Shown here: piece after piece, positions 54,656 to 63,640 of the stretch | How positions within the stretch are numbered: position 1 is the stretch's first letter | How the letters are laid out: every line of letters starts with the position of its first letter | NCBI RefSeq assembly: GCF_046630315.1 | Contig: NZ_LQBD01000015.1 | Location: forward strand, 1 to 64,000 | Source: Brucella anthropi_A | GTDB lineage: Bacteria; Pseudomonadota; Alphaproteobacteria; Rhizobiales; Rhizobiaceae | Direction of reading: 5' to 3' | DNA: 64,000 bases | Made by a program: the position numbers and the translations under genes | Notes under the pieces: generated by a model | The model's database searches: none | What the model was told of the DNA's origin: nothing | What the model saw: the letters and a program-made list of their open reading frames with translations, nothing else

Positions 54656-55114
54656 ATGGAATTTCGCCGGACTCCACGCCAAACAGTCAATGCAACAATT
54701 AATCTCCTTCTATGTGGCAGTGTTGCAGTATCGTTTCTTTATGATGGCTACACAGAGCAGTCCAAACTTCAGACAGCAATCGGCTGTCTTTTCGCTATAT
54801 GGAGTTCATTTATCGCAATATCTCTACTGCGTAGGCGTATTATTTTGAAATTGGACGATACAGGGCTAAACATCTCTAAATATGTTCGTTCACCGGTTCA
54901 TATAAAATGGAGCGAAATAGAACGTGCCATTTTTCGTGATGACCGCCGTCCGGTCATGTTTGCATGGCGGTCGTCCGATGATACAAAACTGCGCTATACA
55001 GGCTTATCTGCACGGTCTTTAGGACCCGAAAATTTAAAAACCTTGCAAGACATTGTTTTTACAAAACGACCCGATCTCTTGATCGAAAATAGTCAAACTA
55101 CGCACAGTCAATAA
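54656..55114 (+). CDS. A+T-rich orphan membrane protein of unknown function
   Basis: The 152-residue protein has two N-terminal membrane helices (about 12-28 and 38-57) and a soluble C-terminal part (KLDDTGLNISKYVRSP, IKWSEIERAIFRDDRRPV) that resembles PH-like cytoplasmic domains of small bacterial membrane proteins. Its base composition is much more A+T-rich than neighbours, which suggests recent acquisition. A TTG at 54653 lies closer to AGGAG and may be the true start. It sits between tldD and a perfect palindrome. Confidence 0.7.
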   Translation: MEFRRTPRQTVNATINLLLCGSVAVSFLYDGYTEQSKLQTAIGCLFAIWSSFIAISLLRRRIILKLDDTGLNISKYVRSPVHIKWSEIERAIFRDDRRPVMFAWRSSDDTKLRYTGLSARSLGPENLKTLQDIVFTKRPDLLIENSQTTHSQ

Positions 55115-55146
55115 GCCAGCCACTATGGGGAGAAACTGGCAATCTG

Positions 55147-55191
55147 GAGCATGATTCCCAAAAGCGGGAACCGGTTTTGGGAATCATGCTC
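55147..55191. repeat. Perfect REP-like palindrome
   Basis: Arms GAGCATGATTCCCAAAA and TTTTGGGAATCATGCTC are exactly complementary (17 bp) around an 11-base loop GCGGGAACCGG. The core is shared with 26504-26553. It may also end transcription of the orphan gene. Confidence 0.85.
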
Positions 55192-55285
55192 AAACAAAGG
55201 AATAGAGGGGCATGGCGCTCCTTCTTAAACACCTGCCGCTCTAATACCGTTTTTCTCAGCAAATACTTATTAAGTTTCATATTCG

Positions 55286-55948
55286 TCAGATTTGCGGATT
55301 TTCTTCCAGCAAACCGGTTACGAAATCGAAAAGTCCGGGGCGACGGTCGCGGCGAAGACGCTCGGCTTCAATGATCGACTTGATAGCCGCAAAGGAGCGG
55401 TCGAGATCTTCATTGATGACGATATAATCGTATTTCACCCATTTCTGGATTTCAAAACGGGCATTCTGCAAGCGCGTCTCGATGACTTCCGCCGTATCCT
55501 CCGCGCGGCGGTTCAGGCGCTGCTGCAATTCGCGCATGGTGGGCGGCAGGATAAAGATCGACACCACATCGGCCGGCATCTTCGCTTGCAGCTGGTCCGC
55601 GCCCTGCCAGTCAATGTCGAACAGCATGTCCTGACCGTCCGCCAGCGCAATCTCTGCGGTTTCGCGCAGCGTGCCGTAGAAATTGCCGTGCACTTCCGCC
55701 CATTCGATCAGCTCGTCATTGTCGCGCAGGCGCTCGAATTCACGTGTCGTGATGAAATGATAATGCACCCCCTCGATCTCGCTCGGGCGGCGCTGACGCG
55801 TCGTCACGCTGACCGACAGCGAGAGGTTCATCTTCTTGTCTTCCAGCAAAAGCCGGGCAATCGTGGACTTTCCGGCCCCGGATGGCGACGAGATCACCAC
55901 CATCAAGCCCCTGCGTGCGACGCCATTTTCAACCGAAGAGATGGCCAT
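55286..55948 (-). CDS. gmk: Guanylate kinase
   Basis: The 220-residue enzyme phosphorylates GMP. It has the P-loop SPSGAGKST (21-29), the GMP-binding VSVTTRQRRPSEIEGVHYHF and the lid region RLNRRAEDTAEVIETRL. ATG 55948 is followed by a longer N-terminus than E. coli Gmk, normal for alphaproteobacteria. It lies 8 bp downstream of yicC; the two are cotranscribed. Confidence 0.97.
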   Translation of the reverse strand: MAISSVENGVARRGLMVVISSPSGAGKSTIARLLLEDKKMNLSLSVSVTTRQRRPSEIEGVHYHFITTREFERLRDNDELIEWAEVHGNFYGTLRETAEIALADGQDMLFDIDWQGADQLQAKMPADVVSIFILPPTMRELQQRLNRRAEDTAEVIETRLQNARFEIQKWVKYDYIVINEDLDRSFAAIKSIIEAERLRRDRRPGLFDFVTGLLEENPQI

Positions 55949-55956
55949 GATAACTG

Positions 55957-56856
55957 TTACTCCAGATTTTGTACTTGTTCGCGAAACTGATCCACGACAG
56001 CCTTCAGTTCCAGACCGATGGCTGTGATCGACGCTGCATTCGATTTAGAACACAGTGTATTAGCCTCACGATTAAATTCCTGTGAAAGAAAATCGAGCTT
56101 GCGCCCGACGGGGCCGCCCTCTGCCAAAAGCTTGCGCGCGGAGGCCACATGGGTATCCAGCCGGTCGAGCTCCTCCTGAATGTCGGCCTTGGTCGCAAGA
56201 AAGGCCGCTTCCTGATAGAGCTGGGCCTCGTCGAGTTCGCGGGCTGTATCCATCAGCAGGGCCACCTGTCCGGCAAGGCGCGCCTTGATGGCGTCCGTAC
56301 CGCGCGACGGATCGCGGCGGGCGCGACCGGTCAAGCTTTCTATGCTGTCGACATGGGCCGATAAAATGCTGAAAAGGGCCCTGCCCTCCTGCCGGCGCGC
56401 GTCGGCAATCGCCTTGAGCGCTCCCTCGAAACCGGAAACGATGGCAGCTTCCAGCCGCACGCGGTCATCTTCGTCATCAGCCATCTGCGCCTGGTCGATG
56501 ATACCACGCAGTGAAAGGATGCCGTCCACGCTGGCAGGCGCCAGCCCATGTTTCGCCTGCAAATCGGCGCCAAGCTTCAAGACCTCGGCGAGCATCGCCT
56601 GGTTGATGCTGAAACCGGCCTGCGCTTCACTGCGTTCCACGCTGAGACTTGCTTGAAAATTTCCCCGTGAGAAATGACGCGCCAGCATCGAGCGGACCGG
56701 ATGTTCAGCCGCTTCAAGCCCTTGTGGCAGACGCAAACGGAGATCGAGCCCCTTGCCATTGACGGAGCGCACTTCCCAGACGATGCGCGCCTCACCGCCT
56801 TCCATGGCATGCTGCACGGCATGGCGTGCAAATCCGGTCATACTTTGGAGCGCCAT
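55957..56856 (-). CDS. yicC: YicC-family endoribonuclease
   Basis: The 299-residue protein begins LQSMTGFARH, the YicC hallmark, with VRSVNGKGLDLRLRLP and ends in DFLSQEFNREANTLCSKS and a long helix. YicC proteins have been reported as RNA endonucleases that act on small RNAs; the role here is by family. ATG 56856 is preceded by GGGGA; an ATG at 56865 is possible. Pair with gmk is conserved widely. Confidence 0.94.
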   Translation of the reverse strand: MALQSMTGFARHAVQHAMEGGEARIVWEVRSVNGKGLDLRLRLPQGLEAAEHPVRSMLARHFSRGNFQASLSVERSEAQAGFSINQAMLAEVLKLGADLQAKHGLAPASVDGILSLRGIIDQAQMADDEDDRVRLEAAIVSGFEGALKAIADARRQEGRALFSILSAHVDSIESLTGRARRDPSRGTDAIKARLAGQVALLMDTARELDEAQLYQEAAFLATKADIQEELDRLDTHVASARKLLAEGGPVGRKLDFLSQEFNREANTLCSKSNAASITAIGLELKAVVDQFREQVQNLE

Positions 56857-56966
56857 GCATTCCATCCCCTCAACTCACGCCCGCCAATGCGGACCCACTC
56901 CAGAACATTTCTGCTTCGATTGAACCATGCGAAATGCCCTGCTGTTTGTTTTGACGCATCACCCCC

Positions 56967-57111
56967 CGCAAAACCGCTTCGCACTTTTGCTGGAAATGCT
57001 TTGTTCTACCGCATTATCCTGCGCAAAACCGCTTCGCACTTTTGCTGGAAATGCTTTGTTTCGTCGCATTATCCTACGCAAAACCGCTTCGCACTTTTGC
57101 TGGAAATGCTC
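56967..57111. repeat. 55-bp direct tandem repeat (2.6 copies) related to the dispersed repeat
   Basis: The block GCAAAACCGCTTCGCACTTT continuing to ...GCATTATCCT starts at 56967, 57022 and 57077, an exact 55-bp period. The third copy is cut short at 57111. Each copy resembles the body of the elements at 11271 and 15215, and a decayed fourth copy may start near 56945. The block sits in the 56857-57189 gap between mltG and yicC. Confidence 0.9.
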
Positions 57112-57189
57112 TAAAAACCAATCCGAAGCCAGCGTTTGCACCGGCTTCGGTCACTGATTGCTACATTCGCCCAAGGTCATAGCCGAGCG

Positions 57190-58413
57190 TTATTGGCCCG
57201 CACTCTGCCCTGAGCCCTGACTTGCATCGTTGCCGGTATTGTTCTGTTGTTCGATATTCTTCTGCTGCTCGACAGAACGCCATTTGCGGACATTGGCATT
57301 GTGTTCCTGCAACGTCTTCGAAAACACATGACCGCCCGTGCCATCGGCAACGAAGTAGAGATCTTCCGTATCCAGCGGATTGGCGACGGCTTCCAGCGCG
57401 GCCTTGCCCGGATTGGCAATCGGCGTCGGCGGCAGACCGTTGATGACATAGGTGTTATACGGGGTCTGCTTTTCGATATCCGACTTGAAGATGGGGCGAT
57501 CCGACGGTTTGCCAGCCCCGCCGAACAGGCCATAGATAATGGTCGGATCGGACTGGATGCGCATCCCCTTCTTCAGGCGGTTGATGAAGACCGAAGCCAC
57601 ATGCGGACGTTCGGAGGCGATACCGGTTTCCTTTTCCACGATGGAAGCCAGTGTCACAAATTCGTTCTTGTCCTTGATCGGCAGGTCGGGATTACGCTTT
57701 GCCCAGGCGTCATCCACGAGCTTCTTCTGCGATGCAACCATGCGATCGATGATTTCCGAACGCGTCGTGCCGCGCGTGAAGTTCAGCGTATCCGTGAAGA
57801 GCGATCCTTCCGGCGGCATTTCCTTCGGCATATCACCAACCAGAATCGGGTCAGCCGAAATGCGGTCGAAAATCTGCTTCACCGTCAGGCCTTCCGGAAT
57901 GGTCAACGGATACATGATGGACTTGCCGCTGATGAGAATATTCATCACGTCGCGCATGGAGGCACCGGCAGGGATGGCATATTCACCCGCCTTCAGATCG
58001 TTTTCATGCCCCAATGTGCGCATGCCATAGCGGAAGATGCGCGCATCGCTGACGATCTCACGATTTTCCAGACTGTTGGAAACCTCGGCGATACCTGCGC
58101 CGCGCTTGACGAGAAACGTCGTTTCAGCGGTGAGCGGCCCCTGCCCGTCAAACTGCATCTTGCCGAAATAGAACAAGGCAGACGCGCCAAGCAGAACCAA
58201 CACCACAAGCGACAGCATGAAGTTCATGAAAACGACGATCTGGCTGCGCGCGTGGCGCGAGCGCCTGCGCGGCGGCGGTGTTCCCGGCTCGGGCCGCAGG
58301 GCTTCAGACGCGGATTTCGGGACGAACGGCTTGGATGTCGCGTTCGTTTCCTGCGTCGCGCCCTTGGGCTGCTCGTCAGCAGGGGGTGTTCCGGATGGCG
58401 CCTCTGAATTCAC
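57190..58413 (-). CDS. mltG: Endolytic murein transglycosylase MltG
   Basis: The 407-residue protein has a Pro-rich cytoplasmic N-terminus (about 1-60), one membrane helix (about 63-85), a LysM-like segment (KRGAGIAEVSNSLENREIV) and the YceG catalytic domain with LASIVEKETG, IQSDPTIIYG and PYNTYVINGLPPTPIANPG. It cuts nascent glycan strands in the periplasm and sets their length. Downstream of fabF in the typical rhizobial order; a repeat block follows it. Confidence 0.96.
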   Translation of the reverse strand: MNSEAPSGTPPADEQPKGATQETNATSKPFVPKSASEALRPEPGTPPPRRRSRHARSQIVVFMNFMLSLVVLVLLGASALFYFGKMQFDGQGPLTAETTFLVKRGAGIAEVSNSLENREIVSDARIFRYGMRTLGHENDLKAGEYAIPAGASMRDVMNILISGKSIMYPLTIPEGLTVKQIFDRISADPILVGDMPKEMPPEGSLFTDTLNFTRGTTRSEIIDRMVASQKKLVDDAWAKRNPDLPIKDKNEFVTLASIVEKETGIASERPHVASVFINRLKKGMRIQSDPTIIYGLFGGAGKPSDRPIFKSDIEKQTPYNTYVINGLPPTPIANPGKAALEAVANPLDTEDLYFVADGTGGHVFSKTLQEHNANVRKWRSVEQQKNIEQQNNTGNDASQGSGQSAGQ

Positions 58414-58628
58414 TCAATCACCTCGGTCCAGAGCATTTCGAACCGTTATCACACGATTGGAAAGGCTCCATCTATCTATTCGGCGAGCCTCCGGACACAT
58501 CATGCCGGATACCCGCCCGGAACGGCTTTTGCACTTGGTTTTCGTCAGAGCGGATAAAACTCTTCGGAGTCGTGTCCACACTAACCGCTGTTGATGATTT
58601 TAAACATCGCATCAGGTTATATTTTGGC

Positions 58629-58656
58629 AAAAACGCGGAGAAATCCCCGCGTTTTT
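58629..58656 (-). terminator. Terminator after fabF
   Basis: AAAAACGCGG/CCGCGTTTTT stem with an eight-base loop, 40 bp past the fabF stop; T runs exist on both strands. It separates fabF from mltG. The remaining gap to 58413 contains only a GAGCATTTCG-type repeat fragment (near 58430). Confidence 0.8.
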
Positions 58657-58697
58657 AAGTTCAGTATCGGATTTTCAACAATGCCGATCAGGGCCGA

Positions 58698-59957
58698 TCA
58701 GGAATATCGGCGCAGAACCAGCGAAGCATTGGTTCCGCCAAATCCAAAGGAGTTCGACAGGGCGACATCGATCTTGCGTTCACGCGCCTTGTGCGGGACC
58801 AGATCGATCTTCGTCGAAACAGCCGGATTATCGAGATTAAGCGTTGCCGGTGCGATATTGTCGCGAATGGCAAGGGTCGAGAAAATGGCTTCGGCGGCAC
58901 CGGCAGCGCCAAGCAGATGGCCGATAGCCGACTTGGTCGAGGACATCGAAATCTTCGGCGCCGCATCGCCGACCACGCGCTCGACAGCGCCCAGCTCGAT
59001 CGTGTCGGCCATGGTCGACGTGCCGTGGGCGTTGATGTAATCGATCTGGTCCGGCGTGATTTCGGCGCGCTTGAGGGCCGCGACCATGCAGCGCTCGGCG
59101 CCCTCGCCGCTCTCGGTCGGCGCCGTGATGTGATAGGCATCGCCCGAAAGTCCGTAACCGATCACTTCGGCATAGATTTTCGCGCCGCGCGCCAATGCGT
59201 GTTCCAGTTCTTCCAGAACCACGACGCCAGCGCCTTCGCCCATCACGAAGCCGTCGCGGTCTTCGTCATAAGGACGGGAAGCGGCAGTCGGGTCATCGTT
59301 GCGCTTGGTGGACAGCGCCTTGCAGGCGGCAAAGCCTGCCAGCGAAATGCGGCTCACCGGCGATTCCGTGCCACCGGCAACCATCACATCCGCATCGCCG
59401 AAAGCGATGAGACGGGCAGCGTCGCCAATGGCGTGCGTGCCGGTTGCGCAGGCCGTGACGACCGAATGGTTCGGCCCGCGCAGCTTGTGCTTGATCGACA
59501 CATGGCCGGACGCCAGATTGATGAGACGGCCCGGAATGAAGAAGGGCGAGATGCGGCGCGGGCCCTTGTCGCGCAACGTATAGCCAGCCTCGACAATGCC
59601 TTCGATGCCGCCAATGCCCGAACCGATCAGAACGCCGGTGCGCACCTGATCCTCATCGCTTTCCGGATGCCAGTCGGCATCGTCCAGCGCCTGGTCGGCA
59701 GCGCCGACGGCATAGACGATGAAAGGATCAACCTTGCGCTGTTCCTTGGCTTCCATATGAAGGTCGGCATTGAAGGTGCCATTGGTGCCATCGCCAACCG
59801 GCACGCGGCAGGCAATCTGGCAGGCCAGATCGTCAACTTCAAATTCCGTGATGCGGCGAGCACCGCTTTCACCGGCAATAAGACGCTTCCAGGTCTCTTC
59901 GACACCGCTGGCAAGCGGCGACACCAGACCAAGACCGGTGATGACGACACGCCTCAT
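58698..59957 (-). CDS. fabF: 3-oxoacyl-ACP synthase II (KAS II)
   Basis: The 419-residue condensing enzyme has the Cys-His-His triad: Cys170 (VVTACATGTH), His in NAHGTSTMAD and His in SAIGHLLGAAG, plus the C-terminal NSFGFGGTNASLV. It elongates acyl-ACP in fatty-acid synthesis. ATG 59957 is chosen because AAGGGG lies five bases upstream; a GTG two codons earlier is less well placed. Follows acpP by 280 bp. Confidence 0.97.
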   Translation of the reverse strand: MRRVVITGLGLVSPLASGVEETWKRLIAGESGARRITEFEVDDLACQIACRVPVGDGTNGTFNADLHMEAKEQRKVDPFIVYAVGAADQALDDADWHPESDEDQVRTGVLIGSGIGGIEGIVEAGYTLRDKGPRRISPFFIPGRLINLASGHVSIKHKLRGPNHSVVTACATGTHAIGDAARLIAFGDADVMVAGGTESPVSRISLAGFAACKALSTKRNDDPTAASRPYDEDRDGFVMGEGAGVVVLEELEHALARGAKIYAEVIGYGLSGDAYHITAPTESGEGAERCMVAALKRAEITPDQIDYINAHGTSTMADTIELGAVERVVGDAAPKISMSSTKSAIGHLLGAAGAAEAIFSTLAIRDNIAPATLNLDNPAVSTKIDLVPHKARERKIDVALSNSFGFGGTNASLVLRRYS

Positions 59958-60237
59958 ATTCACCCCTTAAAATTCTGTTATGTCACGAGCACCGCGCCCC
60001 GCAGGCTTTAACCGGCAGAACATATGTCCGGGCCTGACGGAAAGGAGTGGCGCTCCAATTGTTGAACCGGAGCCTGCCATATCGAGCGCGATCCAGGATC
60101 AGCGCCGCGGCAGATGAGCAAACAGGCCGCCTGGCGGCCTAGCTGCATGTTCGCCCCCAGCGCAGAAGCGAAAGAGGCGATAAAAGACAAGCAGGGCCAG
60201 GATTCAGCAGAACCCCGGCCCAATGCCCAAGTCCAGA

Positions 60238-60474
60238 TTAGGCGGAAGCCTTGTCGATGAACTTCACAGCGTCGCCGACCGTGAGGATCGTTTCGGCAGC
60301 GTCGTCAGGAATTTCAACGCCGAATTCTTCTTCGAAAGCCATGACCAGCTCGACCGTGTCGAGGCTGTCTGCGCCGAGGTCATCGATGAAGCTTGCGCCT
60401 TCCGTGACCTTGTCGGCATCTACGCCCAGATGTTCAACAACGATTTTCTTGACGCGCTCTGCGGTATCGCTCAT
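60238..60474 (-). CDS. acpP: Acyl carrier protein
   Basis: The 78-residue acidic protein has GADSLDTVEL with the phosphopantetheine Ser37. It carries acyl chains in fatty-acid synthesis. A sigma-70-type promoter is seen upstream, so it has its own start of transcription in the fab cluster. Confidence 0.98.
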   Translation of the reverse strand: MSDTAERVKKIVVEHLGVDADKVTEGASFIDDLGADSLDTVELVMAFEEEFGVEIPDDAAETILTVGDAVKFIDKASA

Positions 60475-60528
60475 GTCGGAACCTCGACCTGTGTGTTTGT
60501 TGCTCTGCCTTGGTTAGCGGCATGCAGG

Positions 60529-60558
60529 ATTGTAATCAAGTTATAAGATGTCTGCCAA
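60529..60558 (-). promoter_or_regulatory. Candidate acpP promoter
   Basis: On the minus strand TTGGCA (60553-60558) and TACAAT (60529-60534) are separated by 18 bp, about 55 bp upstream of the acpP start codon. Good match to the housekeeping consensus. Confidence 0.6.
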
Positions 60559-60750
60559 GTTACGAGCGATGCCGCCCGGACAGTCATCCTGTGGATATTC
60601 CTTTCGGAACAGGATCGCGGCACGTCCACTCAGAATGCCGCAATTCTCGATGGGCGCATTACCATGCTTCTCGGGCAAGGCAAAGCGCCTTTTCCTTCTC
60701 CACCCCCCGTATTAAGGCATTTTATACCATAATTGGGAGAAGAAGGAGGG

Positions 60751-61488
60751 TCAGATCATCGCCATGCCGCCGTTGACGTGCAGGGTCTGGCCGGTCACAT
60801 AAGCCGCCTCGTCACTTGCCAGATAGACAACCGCGGCCGCAATATCACCCCCGACGCCCATGCGCTTCATGGGGATATTACCCATGATCGCATCCTTCTG
60901 CTTGTCGTTCAGCTTGTCGGTCATGGCCGATTCGATGAAGCCCGGAGCGATGCAGTTCACCGTCACATTGCGGCTGGCGATTTCCTGCGCCAGCGACTTG
61001 GAAAAGCCGATGAGGCCAGCCTTCGAGGCGCAATAGTTCGCCTGACCCGGATTGCCGGTAACGCCGACGATGGACGTGATATTGATGATGCGGCCATTGC
61101 GGCGGCGCATCATGGGATGGGTCAACTCCCGCGTGAGGTTGAATACCGATGTCAGGTTGACGTTGAGAACTGCATCCCAGTCCTCATCGCTCATCCGCAC
61201 GAAAAGGCCGTCGCGGGTAATGCCGGCATTGTTGACCAGAATGTCGACGCCGCCCATTTCCTCCTCGGCCTTCTGGCCGAGCGCCTTGACGGCTTCACGG
61301 TCGGAGAGGTTGGCCGGAAAGATGAAGGTGCGGTCGCCAAGTTCAGCCGCAAGCTCTTTCAGCTTTTCTTCACGCGTGCCATGCAGGCCGACAATTGCGC
61401 CCTGCGCGTGCAGCGCACGGGCAATCGCTTCGCCAAGACCGCCGGTTGCGCCAGTCACCAGAGCCTTGCGGCCAGTCAGATCAAACAT
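60751..61488 (-). CDS. fabG: 3-oxoacyl-ACP reductase
   Basis: The 245-residue SDR has TGATGGLGEA for NADP binding, NNAG, Ser139 and the YCASK pair (Tyr152, Lys156). It reduces 3-oxoacyl-ACP in the elongation cycle. It lies 68 bp downstream of fabD, with a REP-like palindrome between, and 276 bp upstream of acpP. Confidence 0.98.
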   Translation of the reverse strand: MFDLTGRKALVTGATGGLGEAIARALHAQGAIVGLHGTREEKLKELAAELGDRTFIFPANLSDREAVKALGQKAEEEMGGVDILVNNAGITRDGLFVRMSDEDWDAVLNVNLTSVFNLTRELTHPMMRRRNGRIINITSIVGVTGNPGQANYCASKAGLIGFSKSLAQEIASRNVTVNCIAPGFIESAMTDKLNDKQKDAIMGNIPMKRMGVGGDIAAAVVYLASDEAAYVTGQTLHVNGGMAMI

Positions 61489-61518
61489 GCGAAATCCCTT
61501 TTAGCTTCTCAATTTTAT

Positions 61519-61556
61519 CGCATAATCTCATCCGAAAAGTCTGCAACTTTTCGGGA
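61519..61556. repeat. REP-like palindrome between fabD and fabG
   Basis: CGCATAATCTCA-TCCGAAAAGT-CTGCA-ACTTTTCGGGA. The inner hairpin (61531-61556) is the same core as at 29875-29917. It touches the fabD stop codon and may attenuate or stabilise the fabD-fabG transcript. Confidence 0.75.
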
Positions 61557-62501
61557 TCAAGCCTTAAGCGCAGCAAGCGCTGCTTCGATTTCCTCAGCCG
61601 AACCGACGGCAGCGCCGGACACATCCTTGGAGATGCGGCGTGCAAGTCCCGTCAGAACCTTGCCCGAGCCTACTTCATAAAGCGTCGTGACGCCATTGGC
61701 GGCAAACCACTCGACGGTTTCGCGCCAGCGCACCTGACCCGTTACCTGTTCAACGAGAAGATCGGCAATCTCATTGGCGTCGGTCACGGGAGCCGCGCGC
61801 ACATTGGCGATCAGCGGTACGACCGGATTGTGCTTTTCAACAGAAGCGAGCGCCTCGCGCATGGCTTCTGCGGCTGGCGCCATCAGGGTCGAATGGAAGG
61901 GCGCGGACACGGGCAGCATGATGGCGCGCTTCGCACCCTTTTCGGATGCAAGCGAAGCTGCCAGTTCAACGGCTGCCTTGGACCCGGAAATCACAAGCTG
62001 GCCGCCGCCATTGTCATTGGCGATCTGCACCGGATCGGAAGCCTTTGCTTCCATGCAGGCAGCCTCCACATCGCCATGTTCCAGACCGATGATCGCCGCC
62101 ATCGCGCCCTCACCGACAGGGACAGCCTTCTGCATGGCATTGCCGCGAATGCGCAGGAGGCGCGCAGTGTCGGCAAGCGAGAAGGTGCCGGCGGCGCAAA
62201 GCGCGGAATATTCGCCCAGCGAATGGCCGGCAACATAGGAAACCTGGTCCTTCAGCGAGAAACCCCGCGCTTCCATGACCCGCAGCACGGCCATCGAAAC
62301 AGCCATCAGCGCGGGCTGGGCATTTGCGGTGAGCGTGAGCACATCTTCTGGCCCTTCGAACATCGTGGCGGAAAGCTTTTCGCCCAGCGCCGCATCCACC
62401 TCGTCGAAAACAGCCCTTGCTTCGGCAAACTGCTCGGCCAGAGCCTTGCCCATGCCCACAGCCTGGCTGCCTTGTCCGGGAAAAGTAAACGCTACCGCCA
62501 T
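61557..62501 (-). CDS. fabD: Malonyl-CoA:ACP transacylase
   Basis: The 314-residue enzyme loads malonate on ACP. It has FTFPGQGSQAVGMG near the start, the nucleophile Ser94 in GHSLGEY, and a C-terminal His in SAPFHSTLM. First gene of the fab cluster, divergent from rpsF. Confidence 0.97.
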   Translation of the reverse strand: MAVAFTFPGQGSQAVGMGKALAEQFAEARAVFDEVDAALGEKLSATMFEGPEDVLTLTANAQPALMAVSMAVLRVMEARGFSLKDQVSYVAGHSLGEYSALCAAGTFSLADTARLLRIRGNAMQKAVPVGEGAMAAIIGLEHGDVEAACMEAKASDPVQIANDNGGGQLVISGSKAAVELAASLASEKGAKRAIMLPVSAPFHSTLMAPAAEAMREALASVEKHNPVVPLIANVRAAPVTDANEIADLLVEQVTGQVRWRETVEWFAANGVTTLYEVGSGKVLTGLARRISKDVSGAAVGSAEEIEAALAALKA

Positions 62502-62650
62502 GAATGCCTCGTCTTTGTTTATAGATGCAGCCGATCGTTCCGAGCTTTTCTCTGGATCGCGCGCCTTGTAACCAACTAATTATTTAGCGCGATGTGCCCC
62601 ACGGGAAGGCGCAAAGTCAAGTATTTCCCGGTTTTTATGCGCTTACCAGC

Positions 62651-62679
62651 TTGCAAAGCCGGGGAAAAACACGTAATAG
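62651..62679 (+). promoter_or_regulatory. Candidate rpsF promoter
   Basis: TTGCAA (62651-62656) and TAATAG (62674-62679) are separated by 17 bp. This would give a 5' leader of about 220 bases ahead of rpsF. The divergent fabD promoter must lie left of this. The match at -10 is only fair. Confidence 0.45.
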
Positions 62680-62724
62680 CCGCCCGTTCATTGCTCGGCA
62701 CCAGCTGGGGGCTGAACGGAGGGC

Positions 62725-62852
62725 CGTATCCCTGACCGAATATTCGGTGAAGGATACGTGGAAGTCACAAGCACTTCTGCCTCCCGTGTCTCCGCTCTCG
62801 ATCGTCTCTGGTTAAGCGTCCTTTCTTCACCGGGTTTCCGGCAAAAGAGAAG
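62725..62852 (+). promoter_or_regulatory. Structured 5' leader of rpsF-rpsR (candidate S6:S18 autoregulatory site)
   Basis: Two hairpins are visible: CGTATCC...GGATACG enclosing ACCGAATATTCGGT (62725-62758), and CTTTCTTCACCGG-GTTT-CCGG...AAGAGAAG (62821-62852). S6:S18 leaders known in many bacteria use a stem with an unpaired CCG; the CACCGG in the second hairpin is suggestive. This is inference from sequence only. Confidence 0.4.
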
Positions 62853-62909
62853 TCGCAGAGGCTTAGCCGTTGGTGTCAGGCATGTTGCAACAGAAGAAAG
62901 GCAAAGCCA

Positions 62910-63356
62910 ATGGCTCTTTATGAACATGTGCTTCTTGCCCGCCAGGACATCTCGCAGCAGCAGGTCGACGCTCTCGTCGAACAGTTCAAGGGTGTTCTCG
63001 AAGCCAATGGCGGCAAGGTCGGCAAGGTTGAAAACTGGGGTCTTCGTCCCCTCACCTACCGTATCAAGAAGAATCGCAAGGCGTATTACACGCTCGTGAA
63101 CATTGACGCTCCGGCCGCAGCCGTTGCCGAAATGGAACGCCAGATGCGCATCAACGAAGACGTTCTTCGCTTCCTCACCGTTCGCGTTGAAGAACACGAA
63201 GAAGGCCAGTCGGCCATGCTGACGCGCCGCGACGACCGTCGCGAACGCGATGGCGATGACCGTCCGCGCCGTCGTGAAGGCGGTTTCGACCGTGGTGATC
63301 GCGGCGATCGCGGTCCGCGTCGCCCGCGCGACAACGAAGCTGGTGAAGGAGCATAA
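62910..63356 (+). CDS. rpsF: 30S ribosomal protein S6
   Basis: The 148-residue protein has YEHVLLARQDISQQQVDALV, YRIKKNRKAYYTLVNIDAP and LRFLTVRVEEHEEGQSAM. It has the long Arg/Asp-rich C-terminal extension (about 105-148: RRDDRRERDGDDRPRR and on) usual in alphaproteobacteria. S6 binds 16S rRNA with S18. ATG 62910 is preceded by GAAAGGCAAAGCCA. Two bases separate it from rpsR. Confidence 0.98.
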   Translation: MALYEHVLLARQDISQQQVDALVEQFKGVLEANGGKVGKVENWGLRPLTYRIKKNRKAYYTLVNIDAPAAAVAEMERQMRINEDVLRFLTVRVEEHEEGQSAMLTRRDDRRERDGDDRPRRREGGFDRGDRGDRGPRRPRDNEAGEGA

Positions 63357-63358
63357 TC

Positions 63359-63607
63359 ATGGTTGATATCAATCAGATCCCGACCCGTCGTCCTTTCCAT
63401 CGCCGTCGCAAGACGTGCCCGTTCTCCGGCGCCAACGCTCCGAAGATCGACTACAAGGACATCAAGCTTCTGCAGCGTTACATTTCCGAACGCGGCAAGA
63501 TCGTTCCTTCCCGTATCACGGCTGTCAGCCAGAAGAAACAGCGCGAACTCGCCAAGGCGATCAAGCGCGCACGTTTCCTCGGCCTGCTGCCTTACGTTGT
63601 GAAGTAA
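63359..63607 (+). CDS. rpsR: 30S ribosomal protein S18
   Basis: The 82-residue basic protein has RRKTCPFSG, IDYKDIKLLQRYISERGKIV and a C-terminal RARFLGLLPYV. It pairs with S6 in the small subunit. Follows rpsF by two bases with AGGAGC before the ATG. Confidence 0.98.
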   Translation: MVDINQIPTRRPFHRRRKTCPFSGANAPKIDYKDIKLLQRYISERGKIVPSRITAVSQKKQRELAKAIKRARFLGLLPYVVK

Positions 63608-63616
63608 GACCTGTTT

Positions 63617-63640
63617 CGGGAGGCGGTTTGCCGCCTCCCG
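63617..63640 (+). terminator. Hairpin after rpsR
   Basis: Perfect stem CGGGAGGCGG/CCGCCTCCCG with a TTTG loop, then TTTCC. Ends or attenuates the rpsF-rpsR transcript before the membrane-protein gene. Confidence 0.75.

Noticed and set aside
56945..57111. Possible CRISPR array
   Set aside because: The 55-bp units are contiguous without unique spacers, and no cas genes are near; it is a tandem repeat.
57247..58407. A 386-codon plus-strand frame
   Set aside because: Antisense to mltG, which has clear catalytic motifs.
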